Positions 1-10,387 of a DNA stretch of 48,249 bases are shown here, in pieces. A program made the translations under genes and the position numbers. The notes beneath the pieces are model-generated. The model did not search any database. It was not told where the DNA came from and worked only from the letters and a program-made list of their open reading frames with translations. Positions within the stretch are counted from its first letter, which is position 1. The number at the start of each line of letters is the position of its first letter. This stretch comes from a bacterium. Lineage in GTDB: Bacteria > Acidobacteriota > Terriglobia > Terriglobales > Acidobacteriaceae. Where the stretch lies: positions 1 through 48,249 of the forward strand of contig JAMFSC010000149.1 in the NCBI GenBank assembly GCA_026225095.1, read 5' to 3'.

Positions 1-126
1 ATCCTTACCCGAAGGTCGTCCGAATAGGCTCGTCCCATCCTCGTCATCGCGGTTGCTGCGCCAGAGATATACAGCATCCACCCTAACCACCAAGATTGGG
101 TATAGCTATCTTGATTCCGCTCTAAT

Positions 127-1536
127 CTATGCCTTGACACCCTGAGCCTGGAGCGTCTCCAGCAGCATGGGCCCTGCCTTCGAGACGGACCCTGCTCCGA
201 GCGTTACGACCACTGAACCCACCTGCGCCCTTGCGGCAAGTCGCTCCACTGCCTCTTCCATCGATCCCGCATAGGCAACACCACCGCCCCTGCGCCGCGC
301 GATCTCCATCGCCAGAGCCTCCGCCGTCACACCCGCGACGGGGGCCTCGCCAGCCGAGTAGATGTCAATCATCTCCACCGTATCGGCTGATTCGAACGCT
401 CCCAGAAACTCCGTCCAGAGATCCCGCGTCCGGGTGAACCGATGCGGCTGAAAGAGTACATGAACCGCCGTATACCCACACTCCGACGCCGCCTTCAAGG
501 TCGCCATCACCTCGGTCGGATGATGCCCGTAGTCGTCGACGACCGTTACTCCCCGCGCCACGCCCTTCACCTGGAACCGGCGATCGACGCCACGGAACGA
601 AGCCAGGCCCTTCGCCACATCGTCCGGACTCACCCCAAGCTGCACCCCGATCGCCACCGCAGCCGTCGCATTCAGCACATTATGTTTGCCCGGCACATGC
701 AGATCGAACGGCCCCACCAGCAGACCGTGGTAGTTCACCTGGAAACGCGCATGGCAGCCTGGATCTTTCGGCAGCATCATGGCCTGGAAGTCCGCATCTG
801 CCGACTCCCCGTAAGTGTGCAGCCGATGACGAACCCTCGGGAGCACACCGCGCAGCATCGCATTATCCGCGCACGCTGTAACGGCACCATAGAACGGCAC
901 CTTGTCCATGAATTCAACAAACGCTCCCTCGACATCCTCCATGTCCCGATAGCAATCCATATGCTCGCGATCAAGATTGGTCACCACGGCGAGCACCGGC
1001 GACAGCTTCAGGAAGGAGCGGTCGCTCTCATCCGCCTCCGCGACCAGGTACTTCGAGCTTCCGAGCCGCGCGTTCGATCCCAGCGCATCGACCCGGCCAC
1101 CCACCACGACCGTGGGATCGAGCCCACCCCCCGCCAGCACCGCCGCGATCATCGACGTGGTCGTCGTCTTCCCATGCATCCCGGCCACGGCGATTCCGTA
1201 TTTAAGCCGCATCAGCTCCGCCAGCATCTCCGCCCGCTGGATCACGGGAATCTTCCTCGCCCGAGCCTCCAGCACCTCGGGATTGTCCCGCGCTACCGCC
1301 GAGCTGGTCACAACGACGTCGCTTGCTGATGCATTCTCCGCGCGATGGCCTTCGAAGATCGTCGCCCCCAGGCCCTCAAGGCGCGCCGTCGCCGCCGACC
1401 GCCGCAGGTCGGACCCCGACACGGCATAGCCCATCGTCAGCAGAATCTCCGCGATTCCACTCATCCCGATGCCGCCGATGCCGATGAAATGAATTCGCTG
1501 CGTGGGCTCAAAGAGGAAGTGGCCGGGTACAAACAT
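127..1536 (-). CDS. murC: UDP-N-acetylmuramate--L-alanine ligase (MurC)
   Basis: Cytoplasmic ATP-dependent ligase that adds L-alanine to UDP-MurNAc, the first peptide step of peptidoglycan synthesis. About 469 residues, normal for MurC. Motifs in order: an N-terminal Rossmann motif HFIGIGGIGMSG near residues 16-27; the ATP P-loop GMHGKTTTT; VAEADESDRSFL; VTNLDREHMD; DDYGHHPTEV; and FQPHRFTRTRDL. These are MurC signatures and separate it from MurD, MurE and MurF. I chose the ATG at 1536 because the protein then opens with the short Met-Phe leader usual before the Rossmann motif. A GTG at 1584 has a better Shine-Dalgarno (AAGGA, 6-nt spacing) and would add 16 residues. No other mur or fts genes lie beside it here, but the window begins just past its stop, so a dcw cluster to the left cannot be excluded. 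Confidence 0.97.
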   Translation of the reverse strand: MFVPGHFLFEPTQRIHFIGIGGIGMSGIAEILLTMGYAVSGSDLRRSAATARLEGLGATIFEGHRAENASASDVVVTSSAVARDNPEVLEARARKIPVIQRAEMLAELMRLKYGIAVAGMHGKTTTTSMIAAVLAGGGLDPTVVVGGRVDALGSNARLGSSKYLVAEADESDRSFLKLSPVLAVVTNLDREHMDCYRDMEDVEGAFVEFMDKVPFYGAVTACADNAMLRGVLPRVRHRLHTYGESADADFQAMMLPKDPGCHARFQVNYHGLLVGPFDLHVPGKHNVLNATAAVAIGVQLGVSPDDVAKGLASFRGVDRRFQVKGVARGVTVVDDYGHHPTEVMATLKAASECGYTAVHVLFQPHRFTRTRDLWTEFLGAFESADTVEMIDIYSAGEAPVAGVTAEALAMEIARRRGGGVAYAGSMEEAVERLAARAQVGSVVVTLGAGSVSKAGPMLLETLQAQGVKA

Positions 1537-1616
1537 CGTCTGGTAGCGCTCGCTGGAAGTGAAGTCGCACGCCCCAACCGGCACGCGCCATCCTTGACTC
1601 TACCAGCGATTCGGCA

Positions 1617-2993
1617 CTACACGAGCGGGGTCAGGCTCTCCAGCATGGTGGGAATCAGCTCCGAAACCGTGGGATGGATATGCACCGCATGCGTAATGTT
1701 GGTGTACGGCGCACCGGCATACATGTTGTCCAGGATGCAGTGCACCGCCTCATCCCCGCCCGTGCCCAGGATCGAAGCGCCGAGAATCCTCTTCGTCTCC
1801 GCATCGACGAACACCTTCATAAAGCCCTGCGTCTCGCCTTTTTCTACCGCCCGGCCCACCTTGGTCATGGGCCGCTTCCCCACCAGCGCCGGACGGCCCG
1901 TCTTCCGAACCTCTGCCTCGGTCATCCCCACCTGCCCCAGTGGCGGATCGATGTACAGCGCATGTGCCTGGATCCTGTCCGAAAGCCTCCGCGGTTCGCC
2001 ATCGAGCAGGTTCGCCACTACAATTTCGAAGTCGTTATACGCCGTGTGGGTAAACGCACCCCTGCCGTTGCAATCTCCCATCGCCCAGATCCCCGGCACT
2101 GTCGTGCTGAGCTGATCGTCGACCACGATGTATCCGCGCTCATCGACCTCTACCCCTGCCGCCTCCAGCCCCAGATCGTCCGTATTGGGCCGCCTCCCCA
2201 TCGCTGCCAGCACATGCGATCCGACCACAAGAGGATCACCGTCCTCGCAGTCTACCCCAACCCCGATGCCGTTCGGCCGCGCCTCGAAGTGGATGCACTC
2301 CGCATGAAGCCGGACATGAATCCCTTCCGCTTCGATAATCTCGAGGATCGCCGCCGACACGTCCTCATCTTCATGCGCCACCAGTCGCGGACCCTTCTCC
2401 ACAACCGTCACCTCGGCCCCGAACCGCCGGTACATCTGCGCGAACTCGAGCCCGATATAGCTCCCTCCGACCACCACCAGATGGGTTGGCAGTACATCCA
2501 GATCGAGCATCGTCGTATTGGTGAGCAGCTTCACCGCGTTGGCTCCCGGCAGCGCCGGAATGGTCGCCCGGCCACCCACATTCAGGAAGATCTGTTTCGC
2601 GCTCAGAAGCTCCTCCCCCACCCGCATCGTGGTGGCCGATTCAAACCGCGCGTGCCCCGTGTAGACCGCGCCGTGTGCGAGCCCCCGCACCCCTGCTTCC
2701 ACGCCCTTGCGCGATGCCCCGGAGACCTCATCCTTGCGCGCCTTCACCGCCTTCATATCAACGCCGACCGCTCCCCCGATGGTGACTCCGTAAAACGCCG
2801 CTCGCCGTGCCAGATGGGCCGCATAAGCGCTCGCCACCAGCGTCTTGGTGGGAATGCACCCGGTATTCACGCACGTCCCGCCAAACAGCTTGCGCTCAAT
2901 GACAGCGACGCTCTGACCAGCCGCTGAAAGTCTTGACGCGAGCGCAGGCCCAGCCTGGCCCGCGCCCACCACGATCGCATCGAACTCCGTCAC
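1617..2993 (-). CDS. Class I pyridine nucleotide-disulfide oxidoreductase (mercuric reductase-like, substrate unknown)
   Basis: Cytoplasmic FAD/NAD(P)H disulfide oxidoreductase, 458 residues. Visible parts: an N-terminal FAD Rossmann motif VVGAGQAGPALASRL; the redox-active disulfide in GGTCVNTGCIPTKTL (near residues 39-53); a second nucleotide-binding motif VVVGGSYIGLEFAQ; the FAD motif GIWAMGDCNG; and a dimerisation domain ending in HIHPTVSELIPT, which carries the His-Glu pair that activates the disulfide. It is often annotated as mercuric reductase, but it has no N-terminal heavy-metal domain and no C-terminal vicinal cysteines, so a mercury role is unlikely. No lipoyl-enzyme genes are nearby to support dihydrolipoamide dehydrogenase. 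It starts with GTG and overlaps the stop of the upstream DUF4126 gene by 4 nt, so the two are probably translationally coupled. Confidence 0.88.
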   Translation of the reverse strand: MTEFDAIVVGAGQAGPALASRLSAAGQSVAVIERKLFGGTCVNTGCIPTKTLVASAYAAHLARRAAFYGVTIGGAVGVDMKAVKARKDEVSGASRKGVEAGVRGLAHGAVYTGHARFESATTMRVGEELLSAKQIFLNVGGRATIPALPGANAVKLLTNTTMLDLDVLPTHLVVVGGSYIGLEFAQMYRRFGAEVTVVEKGPRLVAHEDEDVSAAILEIIEAEGIHVRLHAECIHFEARPNGIGVGVDCEDGDPLVVGSHVLAAMGRRPNTDDLGLEAAGVEVDERGYIVVDDQLSTTVPGIWAMGDCNGRGAFTHTAYNDFEIVVANLLDGEPRRLSDRIQAHALYIDPPLGQVGMTEAEVRKTGRPALVGKRPMTKVGRAVEKGETQGFMKVFVDAETKRILGASILGTGGDEAVHCILDNMYAGAPYTNITHAVHIHPTVSELIPTMLESLTPLV

Positions 2994-3457
2994 ATCGTCC
3001 CCCGAGAGACCACGAAGAAGGCCAGTCCAATTGCAATTGCATCTTCAATCAGCGCTGCCGGAGTATCTTTGCCGAACGCGCCGGCCATCACCGAGCGCAG
3101 CTTCGCGCCGCCATAGGTCCCGATCACCGCGCCCACAATCCCCAGCACCAGTCCCGCCACCAGCATATGAGCCGAAGCTCCAACCGCCGCCCCAGCAAGG
3201 GCGCCCATCACCAGCCGTGCGCCGAACTGCTGAGGAACCAGGCGGCTTGGAGTCTTCGGCAACTGATCCGTCACCAGCTCGAAGAGCGCCAGGAGGCTGA
3301 CGAGGTAGGGGGTCGCCGCATAGCCCAGAAACGCGAGCTTCGTATCTTCAAGGTGCAGCCAGCCAAGACGAGCCCCCCAACTGACCGCAGCCAGACCCAT
3401 AAACGCACGAAGCCCCGTAACAACTCCAATCAACAACGCCACCAGATAGACCGACAT
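2990..3457 (-). CDS. DUF4126 family membrane protein
   Basis: Small inner-membrane protein of about 155 residues and unknown function. It opens with a hydrophobic helix containing GVVTGLRAFMGLAAVSW, typical of DUF4126. A soluble loop follows (LFELVTDQLPKTPSRLVPQQFGARL), then two Gly/Ala-rich helices (ALAGAAVGASAHMLVAGLVLG and VGAVIGTYGGAKLR) and a last helix near the C terminus. The ATG at 3457 is preceded by AAGGAGAC at good spacing. A longer reading frame upstream has no such site and adds a non-hydrophobic leader, so I excluded it. The last codons overlap the GTG of the oxidoreductase gene (2990-2993), which makes a two-gene operon. Family known, biochemical role not. Confidence 0.85.
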   Translation of the reverse strand: MSVYLVALLIGVVTGLRAFMGLAAVSWGARLGWLHLEDTKLAFLGYAATPYLVSLLALFELVTDQLPKTPSRLVPQQFGARLVMGALAGAAVGASAHMLVAGLVLGIVGAVIGTYGGAKLRSVMAGAFGKDTPAALIEDAIAIGLAFFVVSRGTM

Positions 3458-3554
3458 GATGCGTCTCCTTGCGATACGACGAGGTTGGAACTCACAGTTC
3501 GAGTCCGCGTGAAAGTGACTTGGACGGATGCCGAAGCATACCAGCCCCCAAGAA

Positions 3555-3848
3555 TTATTCGGCAACGATAGGATGGCCTCCGAGTGGAAAGGTTGCAATG
3601 CATTTAATCGTCTGAAGCCGGCACCCCTTGTGAGACATCCCAGCCAGCCACGGATTCGCTCTACGACCGAGTACGGTCCGCACCGCGCCCAGATCCGTGT
3701 TTTGTACCGTCACCGTAGCCCCGGCCACCACGAGGCCCGACCGGTCCACCACCTGGCCACAACCGCAGCCGTGTTGTTCTGTACCCGCGCCTCTCGTAGC
3801 CCAAACGAGGCAATCAGAGCCAGCAGCCACCATCCCGCAGACCCACAC
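3555..3848 (-). pseudogene. Degenerate fragment with carboxypeptidase-regulatory-like motif
   Basis: A 97-codon frame begins with GTG just after the stop of the TonB receptor, with GAGGAGG and GAGAGG upstream. Its middle, VVDRSGLVVAGATVTVQNTD, matches the first beta-strands of the carboxypeptidase regulatory-like domain found at the start of Oar-type receptors. The expected continuation (an RTV, T, G-Y/F series and a GF strand) is missing. The rest of the frame is unlike any domain I know and there is no signal peptide. I read it as a decayed N terminus of another receptor or a broken duplication of the neighbouring one. It could instead be a real short protein. Medium-low confidence. Confidence 0.4.
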
Positions 3849-3868
3849 TCTCAAAACCTCTCGCCTCC

Positions 3869-6809
3869 TCAGAACGTCACCTTCGCCGCGAACTGCATGG
3901 ACCGCGCCGGAAGTTGATTCGTCACCCCCGCCAGCGGTGATCCAAATCCCGCACCCGCCGTCGCCCCATTCCCATACGTCCCGCTATACCTCACAACGTT
4001 CGCGTGATTCAGCACGTTGAACGCCTCTGCCCGCAGGTTCAGCTTCACGCTCTCGCGATACAACGGAAACGCACGCTCGACGAAGGGTGCCACCTCATAG
4101 ATCGCATTGCCCCGCCCTGTATTGCGCCCCACCACCACGTCATGGATCACTGGCCGATCCGTGGTCGCGCCCGTATCCCCACTGTTCGTCGTGCCGGTCA
4201 CCACGTTGTACGGCAGACCTCCCGCCAGCGTCGCCACGCCTCCCACATGCACCCGCAGCGGAGCCACATACTCCCCGCTCAACACGAACCGGTGCCGCTG
4301 GTCGTAGATCGCATTGCCATACTCCTGCCGGTTCACGAGGTTCGCATCGTTGGGGTTCTGGCTCGTCGTATCCGGATCCACATTGTCCTGCGTATGCGAC
4401 CACGTATAACTGGCAAGCATCTCGAATCCATTGCGAAACGCATGGCTCACATTCAGGTCGAGCGCGTTGTAATGCAGATACCCGTCGTTCACATCCGACT
4501 GAATCACGCTATAGGGGGGCGCATTCAGGTTCGCGGCTGTGCAGACGGTACCGTGTTGCGCATACCACGCCATCCAGAAAGGCCGCGTGCAGTTCGCTCC
4601 CTGGGCCGTCCGCGTTTGTCCAGGCGACGTTCGGATGAACGGCGCGGGAGCACAAAGGCCGCACGATCCGCAGCGTATGCGTCCCCACATAGTCCAGGCT
4701 CATCAGCCACCCCGGCGCAAATCGATGCTGCAGACTCATCGTCCACTGCTCGGAGTAAGGATTCAGCAGCTTATCCGGATACCCCACCAACTCCGAGGTC
4801 GGAAAGAACTGGTTGTAGTAAGCACTCATCCCAGGCCGCAGATAAAGCGTCCGAAGCGGCACCACTCCACCTACCGGAAAGCTCGGCAGAGGAGCCGCCG
4901 CCACGCTGGTCGGAAACCCTGCCTGCCCCGGCGTCGCCGTATAAGTGAACACCCCCGTCGGCCCGGTCAGCGCATAGCTCGCGGCCGAGTCGTCGACAAT
5001 CTGCGAGTGATAGATCCCAAAGCTCCCCCGCAGCACCATCTCCCCACGGCCGCCGAAGTCGTATACAAAACCTGCCCTCGGTGCGAAACCCAGCCGCGAG
5101 TCCGTAAATGTCTGCTGTTCATACCGCAAGCCAAGATTCAACGTCAGCCGCTCGGTCGCTCGCACATCGTCCTGCACTAACACCGACCACATGGTGTCGT
5201 CGACCGTGTAACTGCCGATCCCGAAGCTCTGCTGATAGTTCGCCACGTTTGCCATATTATTCAGATAAGCGGCGCTCTCACACACTGCCGCGCCCTGGGT
5301 GCAGGTGTTATACGTGAACCTGCCCAGATAGATCGGCCCACCAAACTCCTTGCTGTCGCCGCCATTATGAGCCCGGATCATGCTGCCACCCACGTTGATC
5401 TGGCTCCGTCCCCACGTCGCCGCCAGCGTATCGCTCACCTGGTACTGACGATTCAAGAGCAACGCCGACTGTGACGTACCCGAGGTGAACGTCCCCACGG
5501 AAGAGATTGGCACAACGAACTGTGTGCCATTGATCACCGGATCGAACTCCGTAATCGGCGAAGCCAGTTGGAACTGAAGCCGTGCATTATTCAGCAGGCG
5601 CGGGTTCAGCACCGCGGTCTCTCCAATCTCACCCGAGTAGGTCCTCCGACGAAAGATACGCGCCACACTCGGTAGCGTCGCACCCCCCACCGTCCCATTC
5701 GGATTCGTATCGTAGAACGCGTCCACACTCCCACGGAAGAAGGCATTGTTCTTCGCGTTGAACGTATGGTCGTGCCGCAGAAATCCGACCTCATCCCGAT
5801 ATTGTCCGATGTAGTTCCCTGGACTCACCGGCGAGGTCACCGGAGAGGCCCGGTTCTGCTGGGTATATTCCCCAGCCAGAAAAAAGTGTGTCGCACTCCC
5901 CTCCCGCCAAAGAGGACCCGAGATCGCACCCGACCCCTGCCCCAGCGTGTCATTCACAATATCGTTCCCGCTCGCCGCATTGCTTGTCGTAAAGCCCGAG
6001 AGCGCCGCCTCCGGCCCCGAGGGCCGCCAAAGTCCCGCAGCCTCTCCATGGAGCCTCCGGCCCCCGCTTCGGGTCACCAAGTTCACCACACTGCCTGTGC
6101 TCGCCCCATACTCGGCTGAGAAGCTGTTGGTCAGGACAGTCATCTCTTCGACCGCACTGATCGGCAGGTTGGTAAAGATCGTCTGCCGCCCCCAGCTATC
6201 GTTGCCTGTCGCCCCGTCCACCTCGAACCACGTCTGCCGTCGCCCCGCTCCATTGGTCGTAAACAGATTCTGGTTCATGAAGATATCTCCCTGGTTGATC
6301 GCCGGCCGATTCGCAGCATTCAACAGAGGAAGATAGGTCAGCCGCCGGTTTGGCAGAGGCGTCTCCTGAATCTCAATTTGTCCCAGCCGATCGCCCAACT
6401 GCGGCTGGTCGGTACGCACGTCGCCCGCCGCGCCCAGGACCGTCACCTCGCTCTGACCACCCGTCACATGGAGTTCCAGCGATACGCTGGCCGAGCTCCC
6501 GCCCGAAAGTGTCACACCGTCCAACCGCGCCGCCTCGAATCCACGCGCGGACCCAGTCACCACGTACGTCCCTGCCACCGGCAGACCGCCGATCACGAAC
6601 CGCCCCCGCGCATCGGACACCGCCGCCCGGTCCAGCCCGGTCAGCCCGTTCTTTACCTCCACCTCCGCGCCCGCAATCACGGCGCGAGACTGATCGACCA
6701 CCGTCCCCGCGATAGCCGCTGTATCGGGAGTCTGCGCCCCCACGCTCGACCACGGAACCACCGAAAAAAATAACAGAAAAACAAGCACCCCACGATGAAG
6801 CACGTTCAT
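3869..6809 (-). pseudogene. TonB-dependent receptor, Oar-like, interrupted by a +1 frameshift
   Basis: Outer-membrane receptor of the Oar/CarboxypepD_reg type, normally importing glycans, peptides or other large ligands with TonB energy. The ATG at 6809 follows GGAGAG; a TTG further up is rejected. Order: signal peptide (residues 1-25, ending VGAQ), carboxypeptidase-regulatory-like domain (about 30-110), plug with the PLPNRRLTYLPLLNAANR motif, and a long beta-barrel. After THTLRIVRP (near residue 718) the frame breaks. The correct continuation (PAPFIRTSPGQTRTAQGAN, through LDLNVSHAF, to the C-terminal AAKVTF) lies in the next frame. Removing one base at the AAA run near 4654-4656 restores one frame of about 979 residues with the expected final Phe. 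This could be a true mutation, a sequencing error or phase variation. The gene lies 42 nt upstream of the stop of the BNR gene on the same strand. Confidence 0.85.
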
Positions 6810-6851
6810 AGCTCTCCTAAAGACCTGCAATCATTCCCTTCAGCAGCCGCC

Positions 6852-9800
6852 CTATTCGACATCCCCAAGCTCGATCTGATCCTCAACCGAGTGATCGATG
6901 ATGTTGGTATTCAGGCTCAGTCTCCCCATCCGTTGCTGGCCGAGCGCCGTGTTGAGCGTCTTCAACTCGCCATCCTTCAACGCCTGCCACTGCGTCAGAA
7001 GATCGTTGAGCGGTTTGGTCAGGGTTCCATACGCATCCACCTGCGCGGTCGTCGGTGCAGCATCCGTGTTCTGAATCGAGTGCTCCAGCCGCGCAATCTG
7101 CATCCTCACCGAATTCAGGTTCGGAGGCCCGGCCGGACCGCCGCGCCCGCCACCACGCCCACCCGCGCCACCCGCAATCGCCGTCAGCTTCGCCTCAATC
7201 GAACCACCGGCCTGCGCCACCGGTGCCTGCCCTGCCTTAGCCTTCAACTGTTCGCGCAGCACCGAGATCTCATGCAGCGCCGCCGTCGCCCGCAGGGTGT
7301 CGCGATACATCGCATCGGACACTTTGAACTGATCCGCCAGGTCCGCCGCCGGAGTCTTCACCCGCGGGTCCATCACCACATGCATCGGCGCCTCAAACCG
7401 CTTGCCACCCGCAATCAGGCGCACCTTGTAGTCACCCGGCATCACCCACTGCGAAGACGCGACCGCAGGCGTGTTATAAGGCACCGCCTGGTCGGCATCT
7501 GGCCCCGTCGACATCCCCGGAACCGCCGGGTAATGCAGATCCCACAGGAAGCGATGATGCCCCGCCGTGGTCTCGAGCACCCGCGGTGGACGAGCCCAAA
7601 GCGTCGGATCCGGATACCGCGGATCGAGGGGCGGGACCACGTCATCGCTCTTCACCCGCGCCACCACCTCACCCTTCGCGTCCAGCACCTCCAGCGTCAG
7701 CACGCCCGAGAACTTCGCTCCGACGTAGTAGTCGATCATCGCCCCATCCGGAGGATTCTCGCCCGTCGCCATCTCCGGTGGCCACGGCGTTGGAGGATTC
7801 ATATCGCCGCGAATACGCATCGCTGTCTGTGGCGTATACAGGTGAGCCGACTCACCTGCGAACTTCTCCGCCGCCTGCCGCAGTGGAGTTACATTATCGA
7901 GGATCAGGAATCCCCGACCATGCGTCCCCGCCACCAGGTCATCATCCTTCACCTGTAGATCCCGCACGGAGCTCGCCGGCATATTCAACCGCAACGTCTG
8001 CCAGTGCTCCCCATCGTCGAGCGACACGTACACCTGCGTCTCAGTCCCCGCATAGAGCAGCCCCTTGCGCTTCGGATCTTCGCGAATCGTGCTCGTCGCC
8101 GCCCCGTCCGGAATACCGTTGTCGATCTCCTTCCACGTCTTCCCGCCATCGTGCGTGCGGAACAGATGTGGCCGCATGTCGTCGAGACGCAGCGTATTCA
8201 CCGCCGCATAAGCCGTCTGCGCATCGTAGTGCCCCGCATCCATGTTGAAGACCTTCCAGAACGCCTTCATCGCCGGTGGCGTCACATTGTTCCAGTGCCC
8301 TCCCCCATCAATCGTCGTCCAGATCAGTCCATCATCCGTCCCGGCCCAGATGCGATTGACATCGAGCGGCGACAACCCAAGCGCGTAGATCACACCGCGC
8401 CGCACCACCTTGGCCGTCGGCGAGTCCTTGTACCCCACCAGCGTGACGGGCACCTCGAAGCTCTCCCGCGTCAGATCCGGGCTGATCTCCTTCCAGTCCT
8501 TGCCTCCGTTCTTCGTCAGCCACAACGTGTTCGAAGCGAAGTAAAGGCTATGCGGATCGACCGGCGAAAACATCAGCGGCTGCGTCCGCAGCACACGATA
8601 AGACCGCAGCGGCTTCGGCTCCACATCCTGCACCTGCCCCGTGCGCCGGTCGTACCGCGTCACCTTACCGCCATAGACGATGTCCGGGTCCAGCGGATCG
8701 GGTGCCGCGTACCCATACTCCTCAATCCCTACCGGATGCCAGTCGTGGAACGTGATTCGCCCATCATCCGAACGACTCGCCACGCAGGCGCTGCCGCTAT
8801 CCTGCTGCCCCCCGCAAACCCGGTACGGAAACGCATTGTCCACCGTCACGTGATAAATCTGCGCGGTCGGCTGGTTATACCACTGGCTCCAGCTCTTTCC
8901 GCCGTTCTCGGAGATGATCACGCCCTGGTCGCTCGCCAGCGCGATGATCTTCGTGTTATTCGGATTGACAAACACATTCTGGTAGTCGTCCCCACCCGGC
9001 GACCCCCGCAACCCCGTCCACGTCTTGCCCGCGTCCGTCGACTTCCAGGTCACCACGCTCGCCACATAGACCGTGTCCGGATCCTTGGGATCCACATAGG
9101 GCACCGGCACATCCCCCCCGCCGATTCGCGCCTCGGGCCGCGTATCGTCCACCGGAGCATGCACCCAGTTCACCCCCTCATCGTCTGACCGGAACAGTTG
9201 TACCGGCCCGCCGACCGTCGCCACCTCGGCATACACCCTCTTCGAATCCGACGGCGAGATCGCCACATTCACCTGCAAAATATTGTCCGGAAGCCCATAC
9301 CCCGTCAGCCTCGTCCAATTCGCTCCGCCGTCCGTCGACCGGTAGAACCCACCATCCGCCCCGCCCCACGACCCGTTCTCCCACGGCCCTTCCTGCCTCT
9401 GCCACATCCCCGCATAAACGATATTTGGATGCTGAGGATCGATCCGAACCTCCGACCCACCCGTCCGCTCATTCACAAACAGCACCCGCTTGAACGTCTT
9501 CCCACCATCCAGCGTCCGATAAATCCCCCGCTCCTCGTTCGGTCCATACGGATGCCCCGTCACCGCCACGAAAACCCGGTTCGCATCCTTCGGATCGACC
9601 GACACCTGCCCGATCGACTGCCCATCCCGCAGCCCCAGGTGGGTCCACGTCTTTCCCGCGTCGGTCGACTTATACATCCCATCCCCGGTCGCAAGATCCG
9701 GCCGAGCCAGCCCCTCCCCACTCCCGACATACACAATATTCGGATCCGACTCCGCCACCGCGATCGACCCAATCGACCCCGTCGGCTGATCGTCCCACAC

Positions 9801-10049
9801 GCTGTGCCACGTCTCCCCCGCATCCGTCGTCTTGAACACCCCGCCGCCCACCGCGCCGAAGTAGAACGTCGCCGGCTCACTTGGAACGCCCGCCAGCGCC
9901 CGAACCCGCCCGCCACGCATCGGCCCGATTTCACGCCACCGCATCCCGCTGAACAGCTTCGCATCCACCTGCGCTCCTGCCACACCCGCGCCCAATGCCC
10001 CCGCCAAAACCACACCCGCGGCGAACCCTACACGTCCACGAATCGTCAT
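6852..10049 (-). CDS. Exported BNR/Asp-box (sortilin/VPS10-like) beta-propeller protein
   Basis: Large exported protein of 1065 residues. Signal peptide at residues 1-26 (positive start, alanine-rich core, ending AGAQ). The first two thirds carry about eleven Asp-box turns of the S-x-D-x-G-x-T-W type (for example TTDAGETW, STDAGKTW, TLDGGKTF, STDGGANW, LTKNGGKDW, THDGGKTW), usually alternating with strands like DPNIVYVGSG. This indicates one or two multi-bladed propellers as in VPS10/sortilin and sialidase-like proteins. The C-terminal third has a Gly-rich segment near residue 950 and a helical tail. These proteins are common in Acidobacteriota and Bacteroidota and are often labelled glycosyl hydrolase, but I see no catalytic residues. 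The ATG at 10049 has AGAGGA upstream. Its own gene is upstream of the broken TonB receptor, 42 nt apart, so they are probably co-transcribed. Confidence 0.85.
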   Translation of the reverse strand: MTIRGRVGFAAGVVLAGALGAGVAGAQVDAKLFSGMRWREIGPMRGGRVRALAGVPSEPATFYFGAVGGGVFKTTDAGETWHSVWDDQPTGSIGSIAVAESDPNIVYVGSGEGLARPDLATGDGMYKSTDAGKTWTHLGLRDGQSIGQVSVDPKDANRVFVAVTGHPYGPNEERGIYRTLDGGKTFKRVLFVNERTGGSEVRIDPQHPNIVYAGMWQRQEGPWENGSWGGADGGFYRSTDGGANWTRLTGYGLPDNILQVNVAISPSDSKRVYAEVATVGGPVQLFRSDDEGVNWVHAPVDDTRPEARIGGGDVPVPYVDPKDPDTVYVASVVTWKSTDAGKTWTGLRGSPGGDDYQNVFVNPNNTKIIALASDQGVIISENGGKSWSQWYNQPTAQIYHVTVDNAFPYRVCGGQQDSGSACVASRSDDGRITFHDWHPVGIEEYGYAAPDPLDPDIVYGGKVTRYDRRTGQVQDVEPKPLRSYRVLRTQPLMFSPVDPHSLYFASNTLWLTKNGGKDWKEISPDLTRESFEVPVTLVGYKDSPTAKVVRRGVIYALGLSPLDVNRIWAGTDDGLIWTTIDGGGHWNNVTPPAMKAFWKVFNMDAGHYDAQTAYAAVNTLRLDDMRPHLFRTHDGGKTWKEIDNGIPDGAATSTIREDPKRKGLLYAGTETQVYVSLDDGEHWQTLRLNMPASSVRDLQVKDDDLVAGTHGRGFLILDNVTPLRQAAEKFAGESAHLYTPQTAMRIRGDMNPPTPWPPEMATGENPPDGAMIDYYVGAKFSGVLTLEVLDAKGEVVARVKSDDVVPPLDPRYPDPTLWARPPRVLETTAGHHRFLWDLHYPAVPGMSTGPDADQAVPYNTPAVASSQWVMPGDYKVRLIAGGKRFEAPMHVVMDPRVKTPAADLADQFKVSDAMYRDTLRATAALHEISVLREQLKAKAGQAPVAQAGGSIEAKLTAIAGGAGGRGGGRGGPAGPPNLNSVRMQIARLEHSIQNTDAAPTTAQVDAYGTLTKPLNDLLTQWQALKDGELKTLNTALGQQRMGRLSLNTNIIDHSVEDQIELGDVE

Positions 10050-10387
10050 CGGAATCCTCTTGTATCAATCGGACGAAGAATATTCCGGAGTCGAGTCTAA
10101 ACTCGTTTGCCCCGGCGACCAGCAGCGTTAGAACGGATAGTACAGTGACGTCATACCCCAACGGAAAGACGCCACCATCCCAATCTCGCCGACGCACCCT
10201 TTCAACCAGGTGGCGTACCGTCCGCCGAGGCGGTTAGACTGTCTCACCTTCGCTCAACGCCGTTCCACGCCGCGAACTTCGCTTCAACCTGCGCCCATTG
10301 CCACGCCCGCCGAGAAAAGCTCTGCGCCGCCTGGTGAACCGACCACGCGTTTCATCGACCGAATCACCCCTCAGGACGGCCTCCCAC
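10050..10387. other. Divergent intergenic region between the BNR gene and lactate permease
   Basis: About 340 bp between two divergent genes, so it must hold both promoters. It contains a small hairpin CGAGT-CTAA-ACTCG near 10092-10105. I found no convincing -35/-10 pair, operator or small gene. Short frames across it have no support from ribosome sites or motifs. Confidence 0.5.

Noticed and set aside
78..124. Another MITE-like element end beside murC
   Set aside because: ATTCCGCTCTA resembles the right terminus and GGTATAG is nearby, but the order and orientation do not match and no hairpin core is present.
1617..2993. Mercuric reductase MerA
   Set aside because: The C-terminal cysteine pair, the metal-binding N-terminal domain and all other mer genes are absent.
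6795..9188. Long plus-strand open frames opposite the BNR and receptor genes
   Set aside because: Arg/His/Pro-rich translations without motifs, typical antisense shadows of GC-rich genes.
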